From assembly GCA_018383815.1 (NCBI GenBank), contig JAHAWU010000011.1, positions 1 through 45,062 of the forward strand: a stretch of 45,062 nt of DNA, read 5' to 3'. The stretch's first letter is position 1, and each line of letters starts with the position of its first letter. The stretch is from Candidatus Jordarchaeia archaeon (GTDB taxonomy: Archaea > Asgardarchaeota > Jordiarchaeia > Jordiarchaeales > Jordiarchaeaceae). The notes beneath the pieces were generated by a model. The model saw only the letters and a list, made by a program, of their open reading frames with translations, did not search any database and was not told the origin of the DNA. The position numbers were made by a program, and so were the translations under genes. Of the stretch, positions 37,037 to 45,062 are shown in pieces.

Positions 37037-38254
37037 ATGGTGTCTGAGCAGAATCAGTACCGCTTCTTCAAAGAGGAAGCGTGTACACGCTGTGGAGAAT
37101 GTTTCTCGCGCTGCCCTGTTATGAAGCTTCCTTTAGAGGAGGCCAAGAGGGAAATTCAGAGACTAATTGATGGTGAAAAGACGAAACAGGTCTTGGAAAA
37201 ATGTGAATCTTGTTTTGCATGCAACTACTTCTGCCCCAATGGCTGTTTCCCTACCGAGCTGGTTTTGCAAAGGTGGTACGAGGAATATAAGGCAAAGGGG
37301 CTACCTGAGAGGGCTCGTTGGTTCATTGCCCATGGGAAACCTAACTTCAGAACCTATGCACTTGATAGGCTACCTGAAGATGAGAAAAAAACCGTGGAAT
37401 CTTGGTCTAAATTTAAGAAAAATGAAACCATACTCTACCCGGGATGTAACGTCATCACTATTCCTTCGCTTACCTACACTAGTCTCTTGAAGGAATACAC
37501 CATTATGGGTTCTCTGGATCTGTGCTGTGGGGAAACCTACTATCGTACGGGAATGTTTGACCAAGCCAAGCAGGCCGGTTTGAGGCTTGAGAAATGGTTC
37601 AAACGGATAGGGGCAAAAAAAGTGGTTATGCTGTGTACTGCGGGGTGCAACATGTTCACCAACGTTTTACCCAAAAGATTTGGCATAAAATTCGACTTTG
37701 AAGTGGTACCCTTCTACAGAATACTCCTTGAGAGACTCGAAAAAGGGGAAATTAGGGTGAAGGAGAAGCTCAACAAAACTGTAACCCTTCAAGACTCCTG
37801 CTACGGACGGGCATTTGGCGATGAGTACCTCGATATACCCAGAAGAATATTGGAAATCATAGGGGCGAAAGTGGTGGAGATGGAATGCACCCGGGACTGT
37901 GCTCTCTGCTGTGGAATAAGCGGAGGGTTCAGTTTTCCAAGAAGCTATCACCCTTGGACTTTGACTATGGCAACAATAAGGAGACTGAGGCAGGCCGCGA
38001 AAACCCATGCCGACATTCTAGGTGTCTACTGTGCGGGTTGTCTCCAGATGCTCTCGGTGGGGAAAAAGGTTTGGCCAATTAGAATGCCCATCTATCACCT
38101 GCTGGAACTGGTGCAGATGGCTATAGGTGAAAAACCGGAACATCGATGCTCACAGAGGGCCAGCACTATATTTAAGGGAGTGATTCTACATCAGTTTCCC
38201 AAAACACTATCACGGAAAAGATTCTGGGTAGAAGAAATAAAACCCGAATTTTAA
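37037..38254 (+). CDS. HdrD/GlpC-like Fe-S protein, tandem paralog with both CCG domains
   Basis: CTRCGECFSRCP, CESCFACNYFCP, YPGC ... LCCGE ... CTAGC, DSC ... LCCGISGG ... CAGC. Confidence 0.9.
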   Translation: MVSEQNQYRFFKEEACTRCGECFSRCPVMKLPLEEAKREIQRLIDGEKTKQVLEKCESCFACNYFCPNGCFPTELVLQRWYEEYKAKGLPERARWFIAHGKPNFRTYALDRLPEDEKKTVESWSKFKKNETILYPGCNVITIPSLTYTSLLKEYTIMGSLDLCCGETYYRTGMFDQAKQAGLRLEKWFKRIGAKKVVMLCTAGCNMFTNVLPKRFGIKFDFEVVPFYRILLERLEKGEIRVKEKLNKTVTLQDSCYGRAFGDEYLDIPRRILEIIGAKVVEMECTRDCALCCGISGGFSFPRSYHPWTLTMATIRRLRQAAKTHADILGVYCAGCLQMLSVGKKVWPIRMPIYHLLELVQMAIGEKPEHRCSQRASTIFKGVILHQFPKTLSRKRFWVEEIKPEF

Positions 38255-38338
38255 ACTAAAAACTGGAAGAGCAGTAATGCCCAATCGAGATACACGGAAA
38301 TCAACAAGTGGTTTAGGGTGGTTTAAATCCTTTTTATG

Positions 38339-39028
38339 TCATTTTCCTATGGCGCATACTTTGACGCAGACTCCGCAGATTAATTCGCTTGTATCTAACT
38401 TTTTTCCCACTTTTTTCATGTGGCTTATACATTTTTTCTTGTCGGTAAGCCCGGTTTCTAGTGCGTTCACCGGGCAATTTTTGACGCATAGGTCGCATTC
38501 TTTACAGAAATTTTCGGGGATAGGTGGGTCGCCAGTTAGGGGGGCGTTGGTTACTATGGATGTGAGGCGTACTCTTGGTCCATAATCTTTGGTGATTAGA
38601 AGGTTGTTTCTGCCTAGGCAGCCGATTCCTGCAAGAACAGCTGCGTGGCGGTGGGAGAGGTCTCCCCTATTCTCTTTAGTGTTGTAGGGGGAGGAGGCGG
38701 GAATTGCCACGGCTTCGTATCCTTCACTTTCCAAAAAGCGGGCCACCTTGGTTGAGATTGTGTTTAATTCTTGGTTCAATACAGAATAGTTTAAAAGGTA
38801 CTCTCTGCTGGGAGCGCTTCTTACTGCGCCCTTTAGGAGGGGGATTGCTAGAACCACCACACTTTTAGCATCTTTTAGAATGTCTTTTGGCCTTTGACCC
38901 TCGGGAGCTTCCTTGAAACTGTCTGCTTTCGCTACCCCCACAATTTTAGCTCCCAAATCTTGGGCTAACCTTTTCACCCTAATAGTTAACTCGCTATTTT
39001 CACTCATTTTCATTGCACGACCAGACAA
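38339..39028 (-). CDS. Epoxyqueuosine reductase (QueG)-like 4Fe-4S protein
   Basis: HRHAAVLAGIGCLGRNNLLITKDYGPRVRLTSIVTNAPL, CKECDLCVKNCP, CGVCVKVC. The start may be an internal Met (39013 or 39007). Confidence 0.85.
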   Translation of the reverse strand: MSGRAMKMSENSELTIRVKRLAQDLGAKIVGVAKADSFKEAPEGQRPKDILKDAKSVVVLAIPLLKGAVRSAPSREYLLNYSVLNQELNTISTKVARFLESEGYEAVAIPASSPYNTKENRGDLSHRHAAVLAGIGCLGRNNLLITKDYGPRVRLTSIVTNAPLTGDPPIPENFCKECDLCVKNCPVNALETGLTDKKKCISHMKKVGKKLDTSELICGVCVKVCAIGK

Positions 39029-39171
39029 GTTTATGAAATGAGCCTATGGTTATGGCTACCACATAATTTAAATCGACAGATTCTAAATACAGATCTAAGA
39101 AGTTTTTGTTCACACATATTTATTTCTAAAGTGAATCTATGTGTTTAATAGTCCATTGGAGGGAGCAAGCA

Positions 39172-39999
39172 TTGAGTATTGTTAAAGTTTCTTGTGTACA
39201 GTTTGCTTATAAGCCTATTAGTAGATTTGGGGATTTTGAATCCAATGTGGAGAATCTTCTGAACCAAGCGAGGGGCTCCGACTTTGTTGTTTTTCCCGAA
39301 ACCTTCACCATGGAGCTCCAGTACCTTATTCCAAATCACGATATAACCAGAATACACGAATTCACTGAACAATACTTGGAACTATTCACCCAGCTATCCA
39401 GAGAGAGAAAACAATACATTGTGGCAGGTTCACACAACACAAAGAAAAACGATAAACAATACAACACCAGCTACATGTTCTGCCCAGACGGACAAATATT
39501 TGAACACAGCAAAACCCACCTATTCCCCCTGGAACCCTTCCTAGGAGTATCCCCAGGCAACACCATCGAAGTTTTCCAAACAAAAAAGGCAAAAGTGGGT
39601 CTAGCCATATGTTACGAGATTGAGTTTCCAGAGGTGGTACGCATCCTCACACTAAAAGGGGCGGAGATCGTTTTTTGCCCCTCCTACACCATAGGCGAGC
39701 ATGGTTTTTGGAGGGTTAGACACTGCTGCCAAGCAAGAGCCATAGAAAACCAAATCTACGTGGCCCACTCCTGCATGGTTGGAACACCCCCGATTCCAGA
39801 GATGGCTGGCTGGGGAAGATCCTCAATACTGAGCCCCTGCGAAGACCCATGGCCCCCAAATGGCGTTATAGCCGAAGCCAAAACCAACACAGAAATGGTT
39901 ATACATGGAGAACTAGACCTTGAACTGCTACATAAAAAGAGGGAAAGCGGCTCAGCACCAACCCTTAAGGATCGTAGACCAGAACTCTACAAAAACTAG
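39172..39999 (+). CDS. Carbon-nitrogen hydrolase (nitrilase superfamily)
   Basis: Catalytic triad regions FPET (E), SKTHLF (K), ICYEIEFPE (C). TTG at 39172 preferred, with GGAGGGAG upstream. Confidence 0.9.
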   Translation: MSIVKVSCVQFAYKPISRFGDFESNVENLLNQARGSDFVVFPETFTMELQYLIPNHDITRIHEFTEQYLELFTQLSRERKQYIVAGSHNTKKNDKQYNTSYMFCPDGQIFEHSKTHLFPLEPFLGVSPGNTIEVFQTKKAKVGLAICYEIEFPEVVRILTLKGAEIVFCPSYTIGEHGFWRVRHCCQARAIENQIYVAHSCMVGTPPIPEMAGWGRSSILSPCEDPWPPNGVIAEAKTNTEMVIHGELDLELLHKKRESGSAPTLKDRRPELYKN

Positions 40000-40434
40000 T
40001 TTCGCCGCAGCCCCTCAGTTAGCTTCTCATTCAGATTCAACCTTTATAGATATTGCCTAGCCCATCTACAAGTCAACTAGCAACTTCTCTCGCTTCAGAC
40101 CTGTTAGAAGCTACAAACATTAGCTAAATTAAAACAACATTTTTTATTATGTCATTAAAGACAAATCTATACTCTTTATTTTGATTATCTCCTCAACTTT
40201 GTTTATCAAAAAATGAAGGACTCAATGGTTCATTTTGTGAATATTCTATCTTGAGAAAATGATGCTTATATTTGTGGCTATCACAAAAATTTTTTTATGT
40301 AAGAATTGTGGTGTGAGGTCTAAATGCAGGCTAATGGTGCCCGTTATCCAAATAGAGACTTTTTCGCTTTTTATCTAGGAGTGGGATTGCAAGATTGCTT
40401 ATTTGGGTCGGGGAGAAAGATTGAATGTGAAAAT

Positions 40435-41304
40435 TTAGTCCATGAATTTGCCTGTTAGCCAATTTACTCTTTTTTTGCAGTAGGGGCAGGTGTCCATTCC
40501 AGGCTCGACCATGACGGTGCTTCCACAGGCGGGGCACAGCATTTCGACTTTTTCGCTTATGATGAATCCTGGTGGGGTCTTTTTTAGTTCTGCTTCTATT
40601 TTTTGTTTTTTGGCCTCTTCCCGCTCCTTCATCATTTGGGATACCTTTGCCGAAATTGAAACGCCGCCCTTCTCTTTAACCTCTCCTTTTGCAGTGGGAG
40701 TAGCTTTGGAGACGGTTTTAGTTTTGGATTTGGCTCCTGGTTCGGGCGGGTTTAGCACGTCCCAAATTTTTTTGGCCAGTGATTTTTCCTTTACTACGCC
40801 AGTTACTTCTGTTTCTATGCCCACATCGTAGGATGGGGGGATTTCTTCTTCGTCTAGTTGTGCTCTTTCAGCTACTGTTAGGGGTATGGGCTTTAAGTCC
40901 ATTTGTTTGTAGCTTTTGATTAGTCTTATTAGTCTAGTCATATCCTCGGTGTCCATGCCCTTAATGGCTATGTGGTCTGATTTGAAAACCGACCATTTGC
41001 TCTCCTTGGGATATTTTATCTCTAACTGTTTTTCCATTAGTCCCCCTATTGATACATCGTCTATGTTTTCAAAGAAGATGCTGAATCCTCCGAATATCTC
41101 TTCTTCTGGTGAGGCACGCATTATTTGGGCTAGGGTTCCCTTATCTCCATAGAATATGATACGCATATTTGTCAGGTATAGGTCGCCTGTGTTGGTCTGG
41201 AGGTTTAAGTCTTCGGCTTCCCCAACAGTTACACCGCGCACCACGTGTATCAGTTTTTCTCCTTTGAGAAGAAGCGGAGGAGTCTTCCCATGAATCCTTA
41301 TCAT
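40435..41304 (-). CDS. GRAM/PH-like domain protein with C-terminal zinc ribbon
   Basis: N-terminal GDLYLTNMRIIFYG typical of GRAM/bacterial-PH folds; C-terminal CPACGSTVMVEPGMDTCPYCKK. Confidence 0.75.
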   Translation of the reverse strand: MIRIHGKTPPLLLKGEKLIHVVRGVTVGEAEDLNLQTNTGDLYLTNMRIIFYGDKGTLAQIMRASPEEEIFGGFSIFFENIDDVSIGGLMEKQLEIKYPKESKWSVFKSDHIAIKGMDTEDMTRLIRLIKSYKQMDLKPIPLTVAERAQLDEEEIPPSYDVGIETEVTGVVKEKSLAKKIWDVLNPPEPGAKSKTKTVSKATPTAKGEVKEKGGVSISAKVSQMMKEREEAKKQKIEAELKKTPPGFIISEKVEMLCPACGSTVMVEPGMDTCPYCKKRVNWLTGKFMD

Positions 41305-41384
41305 ATTTATTACCCTTTCTAATTTTCTGGTAAATACAATTTTTCTAAATTAATGATTAGCATACCTAAATATAAAAATAAGGT

Positions 41385-42239
41385 TTAGGGCACAGTTAGA
41401 TTTATATTTACCCAGGGGCTCGGTCTGCCCTGCTCCCTTTTAAGTATTCTAAAACTGGGGGGACTGTCTCGAGTTTCAATCACTGTGGAAAAAGTATCCA
41501 TGATAAAGTCACGAATTTCCTTTTCTACCAATTCTGATTCAAAAATGGATATGGTTAACAAATTGCGGATTCTTACCCTACTAAGTCTCTCCTCACATTC
41601 AAGAATCTTCTTTGGGAACAAAGCCTCCTCCTTCATATATCTCAGGATAGAGTCTCTAATAACTAGGAGGCCCTCGTAGCCCTCTTTTCTGGACTCCTCC
41701 AGCATCTCTTTAAATTTGCTTATTAGCAGGTAATCCTCTGTAAGGTCTTTATAAACTTCCGCAATATCACCAATAATGCAGGATTCTACACCAATTTTCT
41801 CAACCATTTTTCTAACAGTGTTGAGTCTGGCACCTTTGCTCGTGGTATAATAGTAGGCCTTTATGTTCCTTTTACTGGCCGCCACAACTATGTGTATAGC
41901 CAAATAAGTTGTAGTTCTCGGTTCACCTATGACCGCTACGTGGTCTGCAAACTGTAAACCCCCAGCCAAGTGTAGGTCTAGGTCGGTTACTCCACTGGAA
42001 AGCTTGTTGGGAATGGATCTGGCCACATCCGCAAGTTTATCGCAAGTGGTGATCATCAACTCCTCAGTAATTGGCTCGCACCATACCCCCTTACAGATAG
42101 GCACCGAGTAGTCTAAAGCACACCGCGTAAGTTTACCTTCTTCCACCATCAAGTAACGGCAAGGCTTCTCGTAGGAAAAGCCCAAGCAACTGACCAGTAT
42201 TTCGGCGATGGATCTCAGCAACAAGGGTATTCTCCTCAA
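41385..42239 (-). CDS. DcmR/MEDS-like (KaiC-derived) sensory protein with N-terminal Cys-rich module
   Basis: SSGVTDLDLHLAGGLQFADHVAVIGEPRTTTYLAIHIV (RecA/KaiC-like with defective Walker A); EGYEGLLVIRDSILRYM ... ECEERLSRVRIRNLLTISIFE resembles the MEDS core. Cys at residues 18, 27, 40, 49 and 54. Confidence 0.65.
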   Translation of the reverse strand: MRRIPLLLRSIAEILVSCLGFSYEKPCRYLMVEEGKLTRCALDYSVPICKGVWCEPITEELMITTCDKLADVARSIPNKLSSGVTDLDLHLAGGLQFADHVAVIGEPRTTTYLAIHIVVAASKRNIKAYYYTTSKGARLNTVRKMVEKIGVESCIIGDIAEVYKDLTEDYLLISKFKEMLEESRKEGYEGLLVIRDSILRYMKEEALFPKKILECEERLSRVRIRNLLTISIFESELVEKEIRDFIMDTFSTVIETRDSPPSFRILKREQGRPSPWVNINLTVP

Positions 42240-42379
42240 CAGTTATTGTCTACGCCGGTGCCTAATTGGAACATCCAACTTCGTCCATCTTTATATTTAA
42301 ATCTCATCATCCCCGCGTTTTCCGAATAGTTAAACTCGCTGGGTTAACTGTTCTTGTAATCTAATTTTAGGTTCTTAAA

Positions 42380-42520
42380 TACTTCTCAATGAAAAAAATA
42401 TTTTTCACTTTAAAAAATTTATCTTATTATGTTTTGCTAAAAAAGAGGTCAAGTAATAAAAAAATTTATTTGAAAAACTTGAAAAAAAAACACTTTTTTT
42501 AAAAAAATTTAGAGATTCTA
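42380..42520 (-). terminator. AT-rich tract, possible poly-U termination zone of the CoA-transferase operon
   Basis: Several T7-T10 runs on the minus strand after the stop of the last operon gene. Confidence 0.35.
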
Positions 42521-42628
42521 AAAAGCATGATTCAATTCCTAATTTTTACATGTAGAGCTGTACAATAAGCACCCTTTTTTTAGGTGAAAAGTTTTCTCAT
42601 TGCTTAGAATTGTGATTTTATCTTATAG

Positions 42629-43108
42629 TTATTCTGGTAGGGGAAAGCCGAACTCCTCCATGTGGTTGAATCCGATTTTAAAATTAGCCAAAAGTTTTCT
42701 TATTTCTTCCTCAACTTCGCCAGCTTTTCTTATGGAGTCAAAGCTCTCCACGTGGTCTCCTATTTCCATTATACAATCTGACACTGCATCAATCTCCTCC
42801 CCTATCCTCCGTTTAATTTCATCACACAGGCGAATCATTCCTTCCACAATCGGCATGATCTCTTCCTGTCTTATTGCACCCTTTAAATCCTCTAAGGCCA
42901 TGGAAAGTTTATCACATTTTTTCATTCTCTCTGCCAAAAATTTAACTCTATACTTCTCACACCACCACCTAAACTCGGTAGTACTCATTTTCTGGGCCTC
43001 AGAGGGGGAGAGGAAAACTGTCTGAGGCCCCAATTCCTCAACCTCGTAACGCCTCCACTCCAAAAAGGCCTTAACCACAAAGCCCCACAACTCCATAGTC
43101 ACAGACAA
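42629..43108 (-). CDS. Hypothetical helical protein encoded directly after the CoA-transferase-like pair
   Basis: ORF 42629..43162; TTG at 43108 with GGAGGG upstream is the preferred start. Highly charged helical sequence. Confidence 0.6.
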   Translation of the reverse strand: MSVTMELWGFVVKAFLEWRRYEVEELGPQTVFLSPSEAQKMSTTEFRWWCEKYRVKFLAERMKKCDKLSMALEDLKGAIRQEEIMPIVEGMIRLCDEIKRRIGEEIDAVSDCIMEIGDHVESFDSIRKAGEVEEEIRKLLANFKIGFNHMEEFGFPLPE

Positions 43109-43139
43109 AAAATGCCCTCCACGAACCAAATCATAGAAT

Positions 43140-43994
43140 TTATTTTGGCATTTCGAACTCAATTATTTCATCGAGAAGAGCGTCTCTCTCCTCCGCAGGT
43201 AGAAACTCTAAACGCCTAATATTTAGGGGATCGATTTCCTCCCTTATTATTCTTATCTGTTCTTTGGTGGGAGGCTCTGTGGTGGGTGTGTCCTCGGGAA
43301 TAATTAGTTCAAAGCCTGTTTTTTCCTGAATTTCCCTCCTTGTTACCCCGGGATGCAGAGAAATAACTTTCATACGCCTAGTCTTTTCGTCAAAACCCAG
43401 CACTGCAAGGTCAGTAATTATGTGGTAAGGTCCTTTTCCCGGGAATCCCATCTGTTCCCTTGTAGTTTTCCCGTCTAGGAAACCTACGCCACTCACAAAG
43501 TCAATTTTGGGGGTGAAACATCTCTTGTCGTGGCGAGGCACGTAGAGCAGAATCTTCTTGTAAGTGATTGAAACTTCTGGTATTCCAGCAGCCCCCGGAA
43601 GACGAACCTTGGGAGAGTACCAGTCGCCTATGCAGGTATTGTTGAAGTTTCCATACATATCTATTTGGGCCGGCCTGAAATACTCCACTGTTACTCTTCC
43701 AGAGGGCAGGTGCTCCATAGTCACTTCTCCGCTATGTTGAAAACGTATCGCCCAAGTACTAACATACTTCTCGAAATATAGTAGAGATACCGGGCGAGTT
43801 TCAAGGACGTAGGTGTTGCCCATATGAAACATGGGAGTACAGTGGGGGGCATGGGTTTTTTTGGCAAGCAGGTAAGCGTTGGTCACCAAGGGTGTAGCTA
43901 TACCCTGCGCCATCACATCATAGTCTTTAATCTCCCTCGCCATACAAACAATAACCATCTCGTCCGTTGTAAAATCATTAGAATACATAGTCAC
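43140..43994 (-). CDS. CoA-transferase-like beta subunit (glutaconate CoA-transferase/IpdB-like)
   Basis: MAQGIATPLVTNAYLLAKKTHAP, EYFRPAQIDMYGNFNNTCIGD, GAAGIPEVS, SLHPGVTRREIQEKTGFEL. Confidence 0.82.
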   Translation of the reverse strand: MTMYSNDFTTDEMVIVCMAREIKDYDVMAQGIATPLVTNAYLLAKKTHAPHCTPMFHMGNTYVLETRPVSLLYFEKYVSTWAIRFQHSGEVTMEHLPSGRVTVEYFRPAQIDMYGNFNNTCIGDWYSPKVRLPGAAGIPEVSITYKKILLYVPRHDKRCFTPKIDFVSGVGFLDGKTTREQMGFPGKGPYHIITDLAVLGFDEKTRRMKVISLHPGVTRREIQEKTGFELIIPEDTPTTEPPTKEQIRIIREEIDPLNIRRLEFLPAEERDALLDEIIEFEMPK

Positions 43995-44000
43995 TCACTC

Positions 44001-44864
44001 CTAGAGAAGAATTTTAGAAAGGGTTGAAGCCCCTATTCGGTCTAGATACTCTTCATGAGTTTTCGCTTGGTAAACGTAAGTGTTGAGATATTCTGAAAAT
44101 CCATTATTCCGGGACATTTCCAAATATTTCCTGACGTGTTTTATGTCATAGGTGTAAAATGGGAAGCAAGATGTGGGGTGCGCTCCGAAGGGCGCACGGA
44201 CTACAGCATCGACCATGAAGTGGGGAATATTCGCCCTACCCGGGGCGCGAATGATTTCCTCTGTTTCCACAATCTTCTCAGCGGAAATAATCACTTTCTT
44301 GCTGGCTTTGGCTAAGTCCTCATCCAACCAAACCGCACCATCAATGTGGGCATTACCCATTCTGTCTGCCATAGACACATGAATGATTGAAACATCTGGT
44401 TTTATGGGGGGTAGGGCTACAAGCCTCTCACCGGAAAGGGGGCAAGTGTATTCCTTAAGATCCTTTCTCACTTTCATAACATCGGTGCCTCTTATTCCCC
44501 TAGTTGGCAGGTGAGGCACTTGGAGTAGGGTAGCTTTTAGGCCCAAAACAATCGTGAGTTCTGTTTCCTCAACTATCTCGAGTTCCCCGTTTTCCGAAGC
44601 CTTGCGAAAATTAGGCGCCAAGCCAAAGAGTTCAAAGCCCACATAGCAACTTCTAATCTGCGAGGCACAGTGTGCACCTATAAGCATATCCGTAGGTAGC
44701 CCGGCTATAAATGTCAAAATTCCCAGATTCTTAATTCCTTGGCGTATAATCTCTCGAGTCAGAGCCATGGGGCGGCGGTAAAGGCTCATTCCTCCGATGC
44801 CCAGAAGATCACCGTCTTTAATTAAACTAGTCGCCTCGCTCAATGATACCAGTTTATCAGCCAA
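44001..44864 (-). CDS. CoA-transferase-like alpha subunit (glutaconate CoA-transferase/IpdA-like)
   Basis: LVSLSEATSLIKDGDLLGIGGMSLYRRPMAL, GADRMGNAHIDG-like segment (MADRMGNAHIDG). Start TTG at 44864 preceded by AGGAGG. Confidence 0.87.
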   Translation of the reverse strand: MADKLVSLSEATSLIKDGDLLGIGGMSLYRRPMALTREIIRQGIKNLGILTFIAGLPTDMLIGAHCASQIRSCYVGFELFGLAPNFRKASENGELEIVEETELTIVLGLKATLLQVPHLPTRGIRGTDVMKVRKDLKEYTCPLSGERLVALPPIKPDVSIIHVSMADRMGNAHIDGAVWLDEDLAKASKKVIISAEKIVETEEIIRAPGRANIPHFMVDAVVRAPFGAHPTSCFPFYTYDIKHVRKYLEMSRNNGFSEYLNTYVYQAKTHEEYLDRIGASTLSKILL

Positions 44865-45014
44865 CCTTTTTCCTCCTAAAAAACGGAAGGCAAATATGGT
44901 AGAAAACATCTGAATTCAAAAAGCTTAAAAGTTTTTTTGCAGGAACCCCAGGCGCAATGTAATATGTATGTTATTTAGGTAAACTACAAAGTTAGGTACT
45001 GCCAATGTATTTTT

Positions 45015-45062
45015 ATGAAAGCTGAAGAAGTCATTCAAAACTTAAACCTAGAAAACCTGAAG
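45015..45062 (+). CDS. N-terminal fragment of a CDS running off the window
   Basis: ATG start, MKAEEVIQNLNLENLK, open to the window end. Confidence 0.45.
   Translation, partial: MKAEEVIQNLNLENLK

Noticed and set aside
42361-42520. Homopolymer-rich AT tract as a replication origin or special element
   Set aside because: No repeated origin boxes or orc1/cdc6 gene nearby; poly-U termination downstream of an operon is simpler.
1-45062. tRNA, rRNA, transposase/IS, integrase or prophage genes
   Set aside because: Scanned intergenic gaps and the ORF list; nothing with the expected sequence features was seen. A tRNAscan/Infernal run would be decisive.

Overview
This 45 kb window is archaeal chromosomal DNA, dense with genes. 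TATA boxes and GAGGTG/GGAGG ribosome-binding sites are visible. The gene content (Rab/Ras-like small GTPase, Roadblock-like protein, PPP-family Ser/Thr phosphatase, many zinc-ribbon proteins) suggests an Asgard or related lineage, but that is inference. I support about 30 protein genes. Recognisable families are GH31 alpha-glucosidase, aspartoacylase/succinylglutamate desuccinylase-like, PPP phosphatase, P-type ATPase, M20 and M28 peptidases, DUF4139, Mpg glycosylase, methyltransferase, macro domain, small GTPase, DUF763, homocitrate/isopropylmalate synthase family, endonuclease III, PAP2 phosphatase, two tandem ArsB/NhaD-like transporters, cyclic-2,3-diphosphoglycerate-synthetase-like GTPase, two tandem HdrD/GlpC-like Fe-S proteins, QueG-like Fe-S protein, nitrilase, DcmR/MEDS-like protein and a CoA-transferase-like A/B pair. 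I saw no rRNA, tRNA, CRISPR array or transposase. The best leads are: (i) a tandem Fe-S pair in which one copy has lost every cysteine of its first CCG domain; (ii) a tandem transporter pair in which one copy has lost the acidic residues of both half-repeats, with a patch of raised DNA identity; (iii) a MEDS/KaiC-like protein with a broken Walker A and an N-terminal cysteine-rich module; (iv) a CoA-transferase-like pair apparently lacking the catalytic Glu, plus a third small ORF; (v) a two-gene unknown Zn-finger operon; (vi) a 939-aa polytopic membrane protein with a C-terminal zinc ribbon; (vii) a 20-bp long-range inverted repeat that may mark a structured RNA; (viii) a palindromic operator in the GTPase promoter. 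No searches were run; family calls are from motif recognition.
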